DNA of 57,356 nucleotides. Origin: Pseudomonadota bacterium. Lineage in GTDB: Bacteria; Pseudomonadota; Alphaproteobacteria; Acetobacterales; Acetobacteraceae. The notes beneath the pieces were generated by a model. The model was not told the origin of the DNA and ran no database searches. It saw only the letters and a list, made by a program, of their open reading frames with translations. This document shows positions 56,001 through 57,356 of this stretch, one piece after another. Position 1 is the first letter of the stretch. Each line of letters starts with the position of its first letter. Location: contig JAJXXT010000112.1 of the NCBI GenBank assembly GCA_021780935.1, positions 1 to 57,356 on the forward strand, written 5' to 3'. Position numbers and translations under genes: made by a program.

Positions 56001-57356
56001 ATGGCCGACTATCTCGCGAAGCTGAACCCCGAGCAGCGCGAGGCGGTGGAGACGCTGGACGGGCCGCTGCTGGTGCTGGCCGGCGCCGGCACCGGCAAGA
56101 CGCGCGTGCTCACCACCCGTTTCGCCCATCTTCTGCTCACCCGCCGCGCCTTCCCGGGCCAGGTTCTCGCCGTCACCTTCACCAACAAGGCCGCACGGGA
56201 GATGCGCGAGCGCGTCGCGGGCCTGCTCGGCCAGCCGGTGGAGGGGCTCTGGCTCGGCACCTTCCATGCGCTGGCCGCGCGCATGCTGCGCAGCCATGCC
56301 GAACTCGCCGGCCGCAAGTCCGGCTTTACCATCCTCGACACCGACGATCAGCTGCGCCTGCTCAAGCAGGTGATGGAGGCCGAGGGTGTGGACACCAAGC
56401 GCTTCCCGCCCGCGGTCCTGATGGCTACGATCCAGCGCTGGAAGGACCGCGGCATGCTGCCCGAGCGGGTGACGCCGGCCGAGGATTCCGAGTTCGCCGG
56501 CGGGCGCGCCCGCGCCCTCTACGCGCTCTATCAGCAGCGCCTCGCCGCGGTGAACGCGGTCGATTTCGGCGACCTCACCCTGCTTGCCACCGAGCTGCTG
56601 CGCACCCACCCCGACATCCTCGCCCGCTACCACCGCCAGTTCCGCTACATCCTGGTCGACGAGTATCAGGACACCAACCTCATCCAGTATCTCTGGCTGC
56701 GCCTGCTCGCGCAGGGCCACCGCAACATCTGCTGCGTCGGCGACGACGACCAGTCGATCTATTCCTGGCGCGGCGCGGAGATCGAGAACATCCTGCGCTT
56801 CGAGCGCGATTTCGAGGGCGCGAAGGTGGTGCGGCTCGAACGCAACTACCGCTCGACCGCGCCCATCCTCGCCGCCGCCTCCGGCCTCATCGCGCATAAC
56901 GAGGGCCGCCTCGGCAAGACGCTGCGCAGCGGCCTCGGCGACGCCGCGGGGGAGAAGATTTCGGTCCTCGCTCTCTGGGATTCCGACGAGGAGGCCCGCG
57001 TCGTCGCCGGCCGCATCGAGGCGCTGCGCGCGGACGGCCACGCCCTCGCCGAGATCGCCATCCTGGTGCGCGCCGGTTTTCAGACCCGCGCCTTCGAGGA
57101 GCGCCTGATCACGCTGGGCATCCCCTACCGCATCATCGGCGGCCTGCGCTTCTACGAGCGCGCCGAGATCCGCGACGCCATCGCCTATGCCCGCGTCCTG
57201 GTGCAGCCGGCCGACGATCTCGCGTTCGAGCGGATCGTCAACACGCCGAAACGGGGCCTGGGCGACGGCGCGCTGCGCAGCCTCACCCAGCGCGCCCGTG
57301 CCGACGGCGTGCCGCTCGCCGAGGCCGCCTCGCGCCTGGTCGCCGAGGGCGGCCTG
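56001..57356 (+). CDS. uvrD: UvrD/PcrA family DNA helicase, N-terminal part (3' truncated by window)
   Basis: The frame is open from ATG 56001 to the window end (452 codons), so the C-terminal part is missing. Superfamily 1 helicase motifs run in order: LNPEQREAV (Q motif), AGAGTGKT (Walker A), TFTNKAAREMRER, LGTFHALAARMLR, ILVDEYQDTN (Walker B), GDDDQSIYSWRGAE (motif III) and LERNYRST (motif IV). These identify a UvrD/PcrA/Rep 3'-5' helicase for excision and mismatch repair. NTPKRGLG near the end fits. It has a weak ribosome site (GGACGAAGC) and divergent context with the SBF gene. Confidence 0.94.
   Translation, partial: MADYLAKLNPEQREAVETLDGPLLVLAGAGTGKTRVLTTRFAHLLLTRRAFPGQVLAVTFTNKAAREMRERVAGLLGQPVEGLWLGTFHALAARMLRSHAELAGRKSGFTILDTDDQLRLLKQVMEAEGVDTKRFPPAVLMATIQRWKDRGMLPERVTPAEDSEFAGGRARALYALYQQRLAAVNAVDFGDLTLLATELLRTHPDILARYHRQFRYILVDEYQDTNLIQYLWLRLLAQGHRNICCVGDDDQSIYSWRGAEIENILRFERDFEGAKVVRLERNYRSTAPILAAASGLIAHNEGRLGKTLRSGLGDAAGEKISVLALWDSDEEARVVAGRIEALRADGHALAEIAILVRAGFQTRAFEERLITLGIPYRIIGGLRFYERAEIRDAIAYARVLVQPADDLAFERIVNTPKRGLGDGALRSLTQRARADGVPLAEAASRLVAEGGL

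Overview
The window is about 57 kb of very GC-rich bacterial chromosome, densely packed with genes, many of them translationally coupled by ATGA, GTGA or TGATG overlaps. Gene content points to an alphaproteobacterium, most likely Rhodospirillales and perhaps an acetic-acid-type Acetobacteraceae. The supporting signs are the order envC-ctpA-divergent polysaccharide deacetylase-rppH, the small DUF4169 and DUF1491 proteins, a K+-independent type proton-pumping pyrophosphatase, and the linked ATP-grasp/alpha-E pair. The genus cannot be told from the sequence alone. No rRNA, prophage, insertion sequence or CRISPR array was seen.

Layout. 1-3317 (+): cell-envelope and RNA-decay genes (envC end, ctpA, deacetylase-like, rppH). 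3325-8647 (-): a GntR-controlled operon holding a complete ABC importer with two permeases and a class III CoA-transferase. 8698-9015: a DUF4169 protein ending in eight 15-bp tandem repeats. 9062-11015: a LysR regulator tail-to-tail with a YeiH-type exporter. 11194-16292 (+): gamma-glutamyltransferase, rpsD, asparaginase and an orphan family 5 solute-binding protein. 16339-22085 (-): a four-gene operon with a BcsB-like protein, an outer-membrane barrel, a family 2 glycosyltransferase fused to an MshEN-like domain, and a polytopic membrane protein. This is the best candidate for an undescribed exopolysaccharide system. 22317-26958: DUF1223 protein, acyl-CoA dehydrogenase, HU, MurQ and NagA. 27023-31117 (-): aldehyde dehydrogenase and the alpha-E/ATP-grasp pair. 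31458-34045: lipoprotein, OmpA-like protein, DUF1491 and a small basic protein. 34152-37575: DUF429-like protein, GlcNAc-type kinase, NanE and a PanE-like reductase. 37657-43867: a GDP-mannose/GDP-rhamnose and exopolysaccharide-priming region with a PEP-CTERM protein and a tyrosine phosphatase. 43982-51517: H+-PPase, a nuclease-helicase-like protein, a DMT transporter, tRNA(CAU), EttA and a GNAT enzyme. 51499-57356: alpha/beta hydrolase, MlaC, MlaA, MetF, an SBF transporter and the first part of a UvrD/PcrA helicase.

Functional links. MurQ and NagA, with the kinase and NanE about 9 kb away, form a cell-wall amino-sugar salvage set. ManC, Gmd and Rmd would make GDP-D-rhamnose for a polymer begun by the WcaJ-like priming transferase, and the PEP-CTERM protein next to them fits the known link between exosortase substrates and exopolysaccharide loci. 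MlaA and MlaC belong to outer-membrane lipid-asymmetry maintenance. All functions are inferred from recognisable motifs and gene order; no database search was run.
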